From contig NZ_JADMLB010000027.1 in assembly GCF_015482765.1 (NCBI RefSeq), forward strand, positions 1 through 61,119: a stretch of 61,119 bases of DNA. Direction: 5' to 3'. The position numbers were made by a program, and so were the translations under genes. Under the pieces are notes generated by a model, which searched no databases, was not told the DNA's origin, and saw only the letters and a program-made list of their open reading frames with translations. This document shows, one piece after another, positions 50,755 through 59,586 of the stretch (within the stretch, counting starts at the first letter, position 1; every line of letters starts with the position of its first letter). Source of the DNA: Halodesulfovibrio sp. Its GTDB lineage: Bacteria; Desulfobacterota; Desulfovibrionia; Desulfovibrionales; Desulfovibrionaceae.

Positions 50755-51858
50755 CTACAAGACATCTTCCGGTGACATTGAGAACAGTTCAAAGGCTTCA
50801 CCAACAGCAGGGCAAGTAAGTTTGCCTTTATAGGTATTCAAACCAAGAGCGAGAGAACGGTCAGCACGCAGCGCATCCATGCCCTTGTTAGCAAGCTGAA
50901 TAGCATACGGTAAGGTTTGGTTGCTCAGTGCAAAAGTAGAAGTACGCGGAACCGCACCCGGCATATTTGTAACGCCGTAATGAACAACGCCGTGCAGGTT
51001 AAAGACAGGATCATCATGCGTTGTCGGTTTGATTGTTTCGCAGCAACCACCTTGGTCGATGGCAACGTCGACGATAACGGCGCCTTCCTGCATGGTTTCA
51101 ACCATATCTTCTGTAACCAGGCTTGGGGCTTTTGCACCCGGAATAAGCACAGCACCGACAACAAGGTCTGCATTTGCAACCCATTCACGAATGTTCGGCT
51201 CTGTCGAGGTGATAGTACGGATACGGTTGCCAAACACATCATCGAGGTACTGAAGGCGCTGATGGCTTACATCAAGAATAGTAACATCTGCACCGAGACC
51301 GATTGCCATTTTTGCAGCGTTAGTTCCTACAATACCACCACCAACAACGGTTACGCGCCCCGGAGCTACCCCCGGAGTACCGCCGAGAAGAACACCGCGG
51401 CCGCCGTTGGCTTTTTTCAAGAAATTTGCGCCTTCCTGCGTTGCCATACGACCGGCAACTTCAGACATAGGCATCAACAACGGCAGACAACCGTTAGGAA
51501 GTTGAACTGTTTCATATGCAATAGCTGTTGTTCCGCCCTCAAGCAGCGCAGTTGTTAAATCACGTTCAGCAGCAAGGTGAAGATAGGTAAACAGCAACAG
51601 CCCGTCGCGAAGATACTGGTACTCAGAAGCAACAGGTTCTTTAACCTTAATAACCATTTCAGCACCCCATGCTTCCTCAGCAGAAACCATGGTAGCACCG
51701 GCAGCAATGTATTCCTCATCAAACAAGCCGCTTCCGCGACCTGCATCCGTTTCCACAAGAACAGTATGACCTTGACGAACTAAGGTTGCAGCGCCACCCG
51801 GAGTAAGGGCGACTCGATTTTCCAAAGTTTTAATCTCTTTAGGTACACCAACAATCAT
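50755..51858 (-). CDS. ald: Alanine dehydrogenase
   Basis: Ald interconverts L-alanine and pyruvate with NAD+ and ammonium; 367 residues, normal length. The start [20 protein letters not shown] is diagnostic, with the substrate Arg15-like residue; KVKEP (catalytic Lys), TYLHLAAE (catalytic His), the NAD loop [15 protein letters not shown] (about 172-186) and [21 protein letters not shown] and [12 protein letters not shown] follow. The ATG at 51858 has AAGGAG upstream. Divergent from the M48 protease gene across a 604-bp spacer with repeated TGCATTTTT motifs. In desulfovibrios it feeds alanine to the pyruvate pathway. Confidence 0.96.
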   Translation of the reverse strand: MIVGVPKEIKTLENRVALTPGGAATLVRQGHTVLVETDAGRGSGLFDEEYIAAGATMVSAEEAWGAEMVIKVKEPVASEYQYLRDGLLLFTYLHLAAERDLTTALLEGGTTAIAYETVQLPNGCLPLLMPMSEVAGRMATQEGANFLKKANGGRGVLLGGTPGVAPGRVTVVGGGIVGTNAAKMAIGLGADVTILDVSHQRLQYLDDVFGNRIRTITSTEPNIREWVANADLVVGAVLIPGAKAPSLVTEDMVETMQEGAVIVDVAIDQGGCCETIKPTTHDDPVFNLHGVVHYGVTNMPGAVPRTSTFALSNQTLPYAIQLANKGMDALRADRSLALGLNTYKGKLTCPAVGEAFELFSMSPEDVL

Positions 51859-52084
51859 AACTTTCTCCTTGTACACTCAGAGGAAATGACCTGCCTGCGA
51901 AACGCCATGGCACGTTGCGCCCCTGATTGTAAGCATTGAATCTATGGTAGTATTTCACGTTAGAACGTGTGCCATTTGGGTTACCTCCCCCTGTACAACC
52001 ACCACAGTTTTGCGACAAGAAAAAAACAATTTTTTGAATGAAAACATGTAAATTTACTGAGATTTGCGAAAACAGAAAGACATA

Positions 52085-52228
52085 TTGCATTTTTGCAACA
52101 TAAAGACATTCTCATACCATTTCAGCGAGTTAACTGTTTAAACAATCACCTACAAAAAGCAGACACAATCCAGCTTCCCCCAAACTGCGAAAAATGCAGT
52201 ATCCATCAAGCACGTTGCATTTTTGCCA
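52085..52228. promoter_or_regulatory. Three TTGCATTTTTGCAA-like sites upstream of ald
   Basis: TTGCATTTTTGCAA (52085-52098, perfect palindromic arms), ACTGCGAAAAATGCAGT (52184-52200, same core reversed) and TTGCATTTTTGCCA (52215-52228). All show TGC-N6/7-GCA with an A/T core. Lrp/AsnC-type regulators of ald genes bind degenerate arrays of this kind; the identity of the regulator is inferred. Related TTTGCGA words occur near 52009 and 52062. Confidence 0.5.
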
Positions 52229-52462
52229 CAAATGATTTTTTCATTAATTTTTTTGAATTTTTTACTCTAATCTTCAGTTTTTTAGAAAAAAAGATATGAG
52301 AACACCAGTTGTTCCGCAGACAATAAAGGCTTTTTTACTATAGCAAATAAATAGCGTATACATTTGCCTCAAAAAATAGCTTACTTATTCGTAAAAAAAT
52401 TCCATGAGAAAGCTAGCTTTAACAGTATATTGCACACATAAAATCTGTCGTAAGGAAACACC

Positions 52463-53701
52463 ATGACTATGCTAACTGCACTTATCCTGTTTTTCATTAT
52501 CGGTGCCTGGGCTCTTGAAACATGGGTAAGCAGGCTGAATATTCAACACCTTGATCAGCCAATTCCCGAAGTGTTTGAGCATGCATTAGACGAAAAAAAG
52601 TATGCCCGCTCTCAAGCGTATACAAAGAGAAACGACCAGCTCGCCTTTGTTTCCGGTTTTATATCTTGTATAGCTGTCGTGCTTTGTCTGTTACTCGGTA
52701 TCTTTAATATATTTAACGAATGGGCCAGTGCGTTGTTCACAAACAGCATTCTGCAGGGGCTGGCGTTTTTTGGTATTGTATCTCTTGCCTCTATGCTCTT
52801 ATCATTACCTTTTTCTATCTACCACACTTTTGTTATTGAAGAAGAATACGGCTTTAACCGTACCACTCCGAAGCTCTTTTTGGCTGACCGCCTCAAAGGA
52901 ATACTGCTTGGTGTTTTGATAGGTGCTCCACTTGCCGCAGGTGTTCTCTGGTTTTTTGAAACATTCGAGACGTTCGGCTGGCTCATAGCATGGGGATTTG
53001 CAACAGCGTTTATCTTTGCGGTACAATATGTTGCTCCAATCTGGATTATGCCTCTATTCAACAAATTTACTCCCCTTGAAGACGGCGAGTTGCGACAGGC
53101 AATTGAAGCATTTGCCCATAAAAACGGATTTCATATCTCTGGAATCTACATCATCGACGGTTCAAAACGCTCAAACAAAGCAAATGCATTCTTCACTGGC
53201 TTCGGAAAACAAAAGCGAATTGCGCTTTTTGACACACTGGTTAACACCATGAGCACCGAAGAAATCGTCGGCGTTCTTGCTCATGAAATAGGGCACTGCA
53301 AACTGAACCACATCAAACGAATGTTTGTCACAAGTATCGCGACAACAGGAATCACCTTCTTTTGTCTTTCACTCGTGCTCAGCTATGCTCCTTTGTACAG
53401 AGTATTTCACGTAGAAAATATGACTGTTGCCGTCGGTATTGTACTTTTCAGTTTCCTGTACACACCGCTTTCAATGATCATGTCAGTTTTTGCATCATAC
53501 CTTTCACGCAAGTATGAATTTGAAGCCGATGCCTTTGCAGCAAAAACCACTGGAACACCGGATGCTCTCGCAAGTGCACTTATAAAGCTTTCGGTTAACA
53601 GTCTTTCAAACCTGACACCTCACCCTGCATATGTTGTTATGCACTATTCACACCCTCCCGTTGTTGAACGACTGAATGCACTGGAGAAAGCAGCGCAGTA
53701 A
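52463..53701 (+). CDS. M48-family (Ste24/HtpX-like) membrane metalloprotease
   Basis: A 412-residue zinc protease with several membrane helices. An N-terminal M48_N domain (about 25-195, four to five hydrophobic segments), then the active site LAHEIGHCKLNH (HEIGH at 274-278) and the third zinc ligand Glu in YEFEADAFA (about 355). FSIYHTFVIEEEYGFNRTTPKLF is typical of Ste24-type members. It probably clips or clears misfolded membrane proteins; bacterial members need not act on prenylated substrates. RBS AAGGAA. Terminator follows. Confidence 0.92.
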   Translation: MTMLTALILFFIIGAWALETWVSRLNIQHLDQPIPEVFEHALDEKKYARSQAYTKRNDQLAFVSGFISCIAVVLCLLLGIFNIFNEWASALFTNSILQGLAFFGIVSLASMLLSLPFSIYHTFVIEEEYGFNRTTPKLFLADRLKGILLGVLIGAPLAAGVLWFFETFETFGWLIAWGFATAFIFAVQYVAPIWIMPLFNKFTPLEDGELRQAIEAFAHKNGFHISGIYIIDGSKRSNKANAFFTGFGKQKRIALFDTLVNTMSTEEIVGVLAHEIGHCKLNHIKRMFVTSIATTGITFFCLSLVLSYAPLYRVFHVENMTVAVGIVLFSFLYTPLSMIMSVFASYLSRKYEFEADAFAAKTTGTPDALASALIKLSVNSLSNLTPHPAYVVMHYSHPPVVERLNALEKAAQ

Positions 53702-53727
53702 TGCTCAGTTAAAAGAAATATGACAGC

Positions 53728-53764
53728 AAAAAAGCGGCTCAATATATTGAGCCGCTTTTTTTAT
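53728..53764 (+). terminator. Intrinsic terminator after the M48 protease gene
   Basis: AAAAGCGGCTCAAT/ATTGAGCCGCTTTT followed by further T. Confidence 0.85.
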
Positions 53765-54010
53765 TTCAACAAATTACCATACACAATATATATCAAAACC
53801 ATAATGAAGAGTTGCTGCAATGGGCATATCTCTTTTTTCTATACAACAATGATATCCAAAATTCACTCCAAAGTGTTTTTTTGAATAGTCTAAAAACTAA
53901 AGCAACACGAATCCCCCGTATAAACAAAAACATGTACTAAATGAGCGTTCAAACAATGTAATACACTAGAAATAAACATTTATTTTACATCTTTTTTCGC
54001 ACTCAAGCAT

Positions 54011-54031
54011 TGACCTTCCCCTTAGGGGGAG
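54011..54031 (+). other. C/G-rich hairpin in the alkaline phosphatase upstream region
   Basis: CCTTCCCC, loop TTA, GGGGGAGG at roughly 54012-54030, about 55 bp before the nested hairpin leader. It may be part of the same leader or an earlier terminator without a T tail. The remainder of 53765-54010 shows no gene. Confidence 0.35.
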
Positions 54032-54083
54032 GGGCTAGGGTATCACGCAGGCACAACCTTTATTGTGACGACAAGCCCCCGAA

Positions 54084-54176
54084 GTCAGTTCCGCTTTCTG
54101 AAGCCTAACGTGATGAATGTATAAAAGGCATTGTGTGGATAGTCTTGCATTCATCAGTCAGTAAACGGGAACTGAC
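54084..54176 (+). promoter_or_regulatory. Nested-hairpin leader of the alkaline phosphatase gene
   Basis: Outer stem: GTCAGTTCC (54084-54092) with GGAACTGAC (54168-54176), nine perfect pairs. Inner stem: TGATGAATG (54111-54119) with CATTCATCA (54148-54156), again nine perfect pairs. The internal loops are about 18 and 11 nt and the apical loop 28 nt. The element ends 55 bp before the ATG. It resembles no riboswitch class that I recognise; a cis-regulatory RNA is a reasonable hypothesis. Confidence 0.5.
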
Positions 54177-54231
54177 TCTTTAGCAGTTGAAGAGTTGTAT
54201 CGCGACTGTAACCTTTAATGGAGAGAGATGT

Positions 54232-55830
54232 ATGACTTTGTTCCGACATAGTAAGAAAACGGGATTTAGCTCCCTGATCATTCTGGCTGTTACATTACTT
54301 ATGGCTTCCAGTGTATTTGCAGCCACCGCGCCTAAATATGTGTTCTACTTCATTGGCGACGGAATGGGCCCAGCTCAACGCCAGTCTGCTCAATATTTCT
54401 ACAAAATTCAGACACAAAACCCAGATGCGAAGCTGGTTATGAATACCTTTCCGGTTTCTGCACTGGTTACCACCCATTCCGACAACACCATGATTACAGA
54501 TTCCGCAGCAGGCGGAACCGCATTGGCTACTGGTTTTAAGACCACAAACGGTGCTGTCTCCAAGTTGCCGGACGGTACCAGCATCAAAACAATTGCTGAA
54601 GCTGCACGCGATGCCGGTTACGCTGTAGGTATTGCCACTACAACCCGCATCACCCACGCGACTCCTGCGTCTTTTTCCGCTCATAATATGAGCCGTGGTA
54701 ACGAAAACGATATTGCAGTTGATCAGCTTTCCACTGGATTTGATTACTTTGCGGGTGGCGGTTTCCGTCATTTTGTAGCGAAAAGCAACAAAGACGGTCT
54801 TAAATCAAAACGCAAAGATAACCGCGATCTCGTGGCTGAATTTGCGTCTAAAGGATACACCACCTTCATTGGTAATGATGCTCGTGACACGTTCCGCAGC
54901 TACCAGCCTAAAAAAGGGGATAAAGTTCTCGCTCCTCTCGCATACAGCGCACTCGGCATGGAAATCGACCGTCGCAACAGCAAAGAAACCGTAAACGCTA
55001 TGCCTTCGCTTGCAGAGTTAACCTCTAAAGGCATTGAAGTATTAGCTGCTCAGGAAAAACCATTCTTTATGATGGTAGAAGGCGGCCGTATTGACTACGC
55101 AGCTCACTGTAACGACGCCTCCGGTACTATTTACGATACTCTGGCTCTTGATGAAGCTATTGCCAAAGCATACGCCTTCTACAAAAAACACCCTGAAGAA
55201 ACCCTTATAGTTGTTGCTGCTGACCACGAAACCGGTGGTATGGCTATGGGCATCAGCCTTGATTCAAAAGGATATTTCTTGAAGCTTAACGAGTTATTCA
55301 AAGTAAAAGCTTCTGTTGAAGACACACTTGCGTATGTGTACCCTGAAATGCTCAAAAAATACGCAGATCCGGCTACTCGCCACCAGAAATACCGTAACTA
55401 TGTTGGTGAGAACTTTGGCCTGACCAACTTAAACAAACGTGAAAGTGCCAAACTTGAATCTGCCATGACCACTGAAGATAAAAACCAGACTCTCAGTGCA
55501 GCAGAACAGACAACATATGGATACGCGTACACTCCAACCATGATTGCCGTTGCGCATCTGGTTTCCGAACGCGCACGCATCAGCTGGACTTCATACGTCC
55601 ACACGTCCGGTGTTATTGCATTATCTGCAATCGGTGCTCAGTCACAAGAATTCAGCGGCTTCAAAGACAATACAGATATTCCTCGCTTAATGGCAAAAGC
55701 CATGGGGGCACAGTTATCTACATTTGACCGTACTCCTTCCAAAGCTCTGCTGGGCAACACTACCGGTCCTAACGAAAAATACTCCAAGATCCCATACGGC
55801 AATACCGAGAACGTTGCCGGTAAAAACTAA
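54232..55830 (+). CDS. PhoA-type alkaline phosphatase
   Basis: A secreted alkaline phosphatase of 532 residues that frees phosphate from organic esters in the periplasm. Signal peptide from the ATG at 54232: MTLFRHSKKTGFSSLIILAV, cut after VFA. YVFYFIGDGMG holds the metal Asp, TDSAAGGTALATG the nucleophile Ser91, IATTTRITHATPASFSAH metal ligands, MMVEGGRIDYAAHCND a Glu/Asp/His set, and AADHETGGMA the Asp-His pair. The 54187 frame start is not favoured. GGAGAGA lies upstream. No Pho box was found, unlike the Na/Pi symporter; a nested hairpin leader precedes it. Confidence 0.93.
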   Translation: MTLFRHSKKTGFSSLIILAVTLLMASSVFAATAPKYVFYFIGDGMGPAQRQSAQYFYKIQTQNPDAKLVMNTFPVSALVTTHSDNTMITDSAAGGTALATGFKTTNGAVSKLPDGTSIKTIAEAARDAGYAVGIATTTRITHATPASFSAHNMSRGNENDIAVDQLSTGFDYFAGGGFRHFVAKSNKDGLKSKRKDNRDLVAEFASKGYTTFIGNDARDTFRSYQPKKGDKVLAPLAYSALGMEIDRRNSKETVNAMPSLAELTSKGIEVLAAQEKPFFMMVEGGRIDYAAHCNDASGTIYDTLALDEAIAKAYAFYKKHPEETLIVVAADHETGGMAMGISLDSKGYFLKLNELFKVKASVEDTLAYVYPEMLKKYADPATRHQKYRNYVGENFGLTNLNKRESAKLESAMTTEDKNQTLSAAEQTTYGYAYTPTMIAVAHLVSERARISWTSYVHTSGVIALSAIGAQSQEFSGFKDNTDIPRLMAKAMGAQLSTFDRTPSKALLGNTTGPNEKYSKIPYGNTENVAGKN

Positions 55831-55851
55831 CTCCTGAAATAATGTACGAAT

Positions 55852-55898
55852 AAAGCAAGGCACCTCAAGCCGTGGGGACCTCCTGCCATGCTTTTGCG
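55852..55898 (+). terminator. Hairpin after the alkaline phosphatase gene
   Basis: AAAGCA and GGCA pair with TGCC and TGCTTT, separated by an A-A mismatch, around a 21-nt loop, with TTTTGCG after. Probably a terminator. Confidence 0.5.
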
Positions 55899-55909
55899 TT
55901 TATTATAAT

Positions 55910-55940
55910 GAAGAGCAGGGAAACCTGCTCTTCTTCTATT
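55910..55940 (+). terminator. GNRA-capped hairpin before the yibE/F-like gene
   Basis: GAAGAGCAGG, GAAA tetraloop, CCTGCTCTTC, then TTCTATT. A perfect 10-bp stem ending 18 bp before the next start codon; it may be a terminator or a leader element of that gene. Confidence 0.55.
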
Positions 55941-55951
55941 CGAGGTTATCA

Positions 55952-57130
55952 ATGCCGAGACACGCTATCACCGCGATCTGTTTATCAGCGACATTGCTTC
56001 TCTGTTTCTACGTTGTATCCAATTGGCAAAATGATTCCGTTACTGCATGTAACATCTATGAAGTCAGCGGAACTGTGATTTCTGTTGATAACAGTGAAAT
56101 TATTCAGGCGGGAGCTGGAACCGTCGGGATTCAATCTGTTGAAACGGTTATACGGGAAGGGGATTGGAAAGGTGAACGGGTTGTTGCAATTAACCACCTC
56201 AATGGTCAGTTGGACTTAGATGAAATTTACTCGGCAGGGGATACTATTCTTCTCGCAATTCAAACGGAAAACCAGAAAGTGGCTTTTGCCAAAGCCATCA
56301 ACACGTATCGCCAGCATTGGGAGCTAGCACTTTTTGTTCTCTTTGCAGGAGCGCTTGTTCTGTATTCAGGCGTTGTAGGTATTAAAGCGTTATTCTCCTT
56401 TGTAGCCTCTCTAATCATTCTTTGGTGCTACTACATACCCAGCCTGCTCAACGGAGCAGCCCCGTTACCACTGAGCCTCAGTGTGCTCATTCTATTGTCC
56501 ATGGTGATAATACTCACAGTTGCCGGGCTCACACGCCAAGGCTTTTCGGCTTTTTTAGGAACGGTCAGCGGCTTAGGGGTAACGTTACTGCTCACACTCT
56601 TTTTCGGCGAAAAGCTTCAGCTCTGCGGGATGACAGCCCCATTTGCACAAACACTCCTTATGCAAGGCAACTACGGACTGAATCTTCAACACATTTTCTA
56701 CTCAGCAGTTCTGCTCGGAGCATCCGGTGCGGCTATGGATATAGCCATGGATGTGAGCGTTTCTATGAATGAAGTAAAATGCAAAAAACCGGACATATCC
56801 ATGCGCGAGCTGATTCAATCCGGCTTTACTGTGGGAAGGATGGTAATCGGGACAATGGCAACAACTCTGCTCCTTGCCTACTCGGGTGGATATCTAACCA
56901 TGTTGATGGTTTTTGTATCCCAAGGAACCAGTTTTACGAGAATTGTAAATATGAAGCTCGTTGCCGCAGAAATTTTTAGAATTCTTATTGGGAGTATCGG
57001 ACTCTTAATGGTTGCTCCTGTAACTGCCCTGATTACGGGAATTTTACTCAGTACCTGCACAACAAAAATCCCCGAAACACCTTGCGGCTCAAGCACTTCC
57101 CCGCCAACAGACAAAATTATTGAAAATTAG
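55952..57130 (+). CDS. YibE/F-family membrane protein
   Basis: A 392-residue inner-membrane protein. A signal-anchor-like N-terminus (MPRHAITAICLSATLLLCFY) leads to an extracytoplasmic domain (about 35-115, including GTVISVDNSEIIQAGAG), then seven or so membrane segments; HIFYSAVLLGASGAAMDIAMDVSVSMNEV is the family's hallmark, followed by SGFTVGRMVIGTMATTLLLAYSGG. The family's function is unknown; some members are fused or linked to transport genes. RBS GAGG. Eighteen bp after a tetraloop hairpin. Confidence 0.88.
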   Translation: MPRHAITAICLSATLLLCFYVVSNWQNDSVTACNIYEVSGTVISVDNSEIIQAGAGTVGIQSVETVIREGDWKGERVVAINHLNGQLDLDEIYSAGDTILLAIQTENQKVAFAKAINTYRQHWELALFVLFAGALVLYSGVVGIKALFSFVASLIILWCYYIPSLLNGAAPLPLSLSVLILLSMVIILTVAGLTRQGFSAFLGTVSGLGVTLLLTLFFGEKLQLCGMTAPFAQTLLMQGNYGLNLQHIFYSAVLLGASGAAMDIAMDVSVSMNEVKCKKPDISMRELIQSGFTVGRMVIGTMATTLLLAYSGGYLTMLMVFVSQGTSFTRIVNMKLVAAEIFRILIGSIGLLMVAPVTALITGILLSTCTTKIPETPCGSSTSPPTDKIIEN

Positions 57131-57138
57131 TTTTCCAT

Positions 57139-57170
57139 AAAAAAGCCGAAGCAATGCTTCGGCTTTTTTT
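57139..57170. terminator. Terminator after the yibE/F-like gene
   Basis: AAAAGCCGAAGC, AAT, GCTTCGGCTTTT with further T. It lies between convergent genes. Confidence 0.85.
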
Positions 57171-57229
57171 AGTTGTAAATCAAAATTATAGAGAATCAAT
57201 CTAATGTAAAAAAATTGAAATAACTCATT

Positions 57230-57649
57230 TTAACGATTAAGCAATGAATTCGGATCGTCAGCAACGGTTTTTCCGATAGGTGCAAGGCAAATTACTGCAA
57301 GTTTGAGGTGCTGGAAACCGAACGGAATGCCAATAATGGTAATAAAGTTCGCAAAGGCAAAAAACAAGTGTCCGATGGCAAGCCATAATCCTGCAACGAC
57401 AAACCAGATAATATTGCCGACTACACCTAAACAGCCGGTTCCAATGTCGTGGCAACCATTTATATCATAACGGTTTACGACTTCTTTACCGAACGGCCAG
57501 AGGGTAAATTTGGCAATAACAAAGCAGGATCGCGCCCACGGAATCCCTACAATTGAGATAATCATGATGATTCCGGCAATCAGCCATCCCAGCGCCATTT
57601 GCAACCCTCCGAGGAATAACCAGAGGATGTTCATAATAATTTTAAGCAT
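57230..57649 (-). CDS. YccF-domain inner membrane protein
   Basis: A 139-residue protein with two YccF repeats, each a hydrophobic pair: MNILWLFLGGLQMALGWLIA, MIISIVGIPWARSCFVIAKF, then GNIIWFVVAGLWLAIGHLFF and ITIIGIPFGFQHLKLA. Four membrane segments, with a short soluble loop holding NRYDINGCHDIGTGC. Function unknown. Start at 57649 is preferred on family grounds; the ribosome binding site (GGTAG) is weak. Confidence 0.85.
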   Translation of the reverse strand: MLKIIMNILWLFLGGLQMALGWLIAGIIMIISIVGIPWARSCFVIAKFTLWPFGKEVVNRYDINGCHDIGTGCLGVVGNIIWFVVAGLWLAIGHLFFAFANFITIIGIPFGFQHLKLAVICLAPIGKTVADDPNSLLNR

Positions 57650-57893
57650 ATTTTTTCTACCATTTTCTATTTCCGTCATATAACATGCCGGACTGTTTAA
57701 CATTTTTGTAAGGAGACATGTAGTTTTTCTGAACTTTTAATAATAAGTATGAATTGAATTAAAAAGCAAGTTTGTCCAGTTTACAATATTTTTTGCCTTT
57801 GTATTCCAACATTGCAAAAAAAAGTGCAGTATGTCGCCACTAATCTGTACATGAATTTAACGTTGTTTTTGCTGCGCGTCGCTGCAGCCCTAA

Positions 57894-59252
<1,359 letters not shown>

Positions 59253-59304
59253 CGCACCAAACGTACAGATTACACAGTACACAGTTAGATCATATTGATC
59301 CCTC

Positions 59305-59340
59305 AAGAGGCACACATATTTTCATGTGTGCCTCTTTTTT
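59305..59340 (+). terminator. Intrinsic terminator after gdhA
   Basis: AAGAGGCACACAT, ATTTTC, ATGTGTGCCTCTTTTTT. The rest of the spacer up to 59586 shows no gene. Confidence 0.9.
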
Positions 59341-59586
59341 CTGTCTTCCATACTACCTCCGTTCTTTATTCAATCAAGCCACTCCATTCTTTGAGGTGAG
59401 TCATTGCTCTAAGAGCTTGCAGGTGCTACAAATTGTACAACAGCATCTTTTTTTCAGGGCAGCAGTTCCGCTTAGCACAGTCATACTTCTTATTTAAGAA
59501 ACAAAAAAGAATCACGCGGAAGCCTGGACTGCCCGTCGCTGCTCATAGAGAACTTTTCTGATTCACCCTCAAAAGAGCGGGGCACT

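Noticed and set aside
50917-51558. 213-codon plus-strand frame inside ald
   Set aside because: Antisense shadow of alanine dehydrogenase, rich in Cys, Asn and His, with no recognisable motif.
53765-54231. Possible Pho box before the alkaline phosphatase
   Set aside because: No pair of 11-bp CTGTCA-type repeats; single TGACA/TGTGAC words are not enough.
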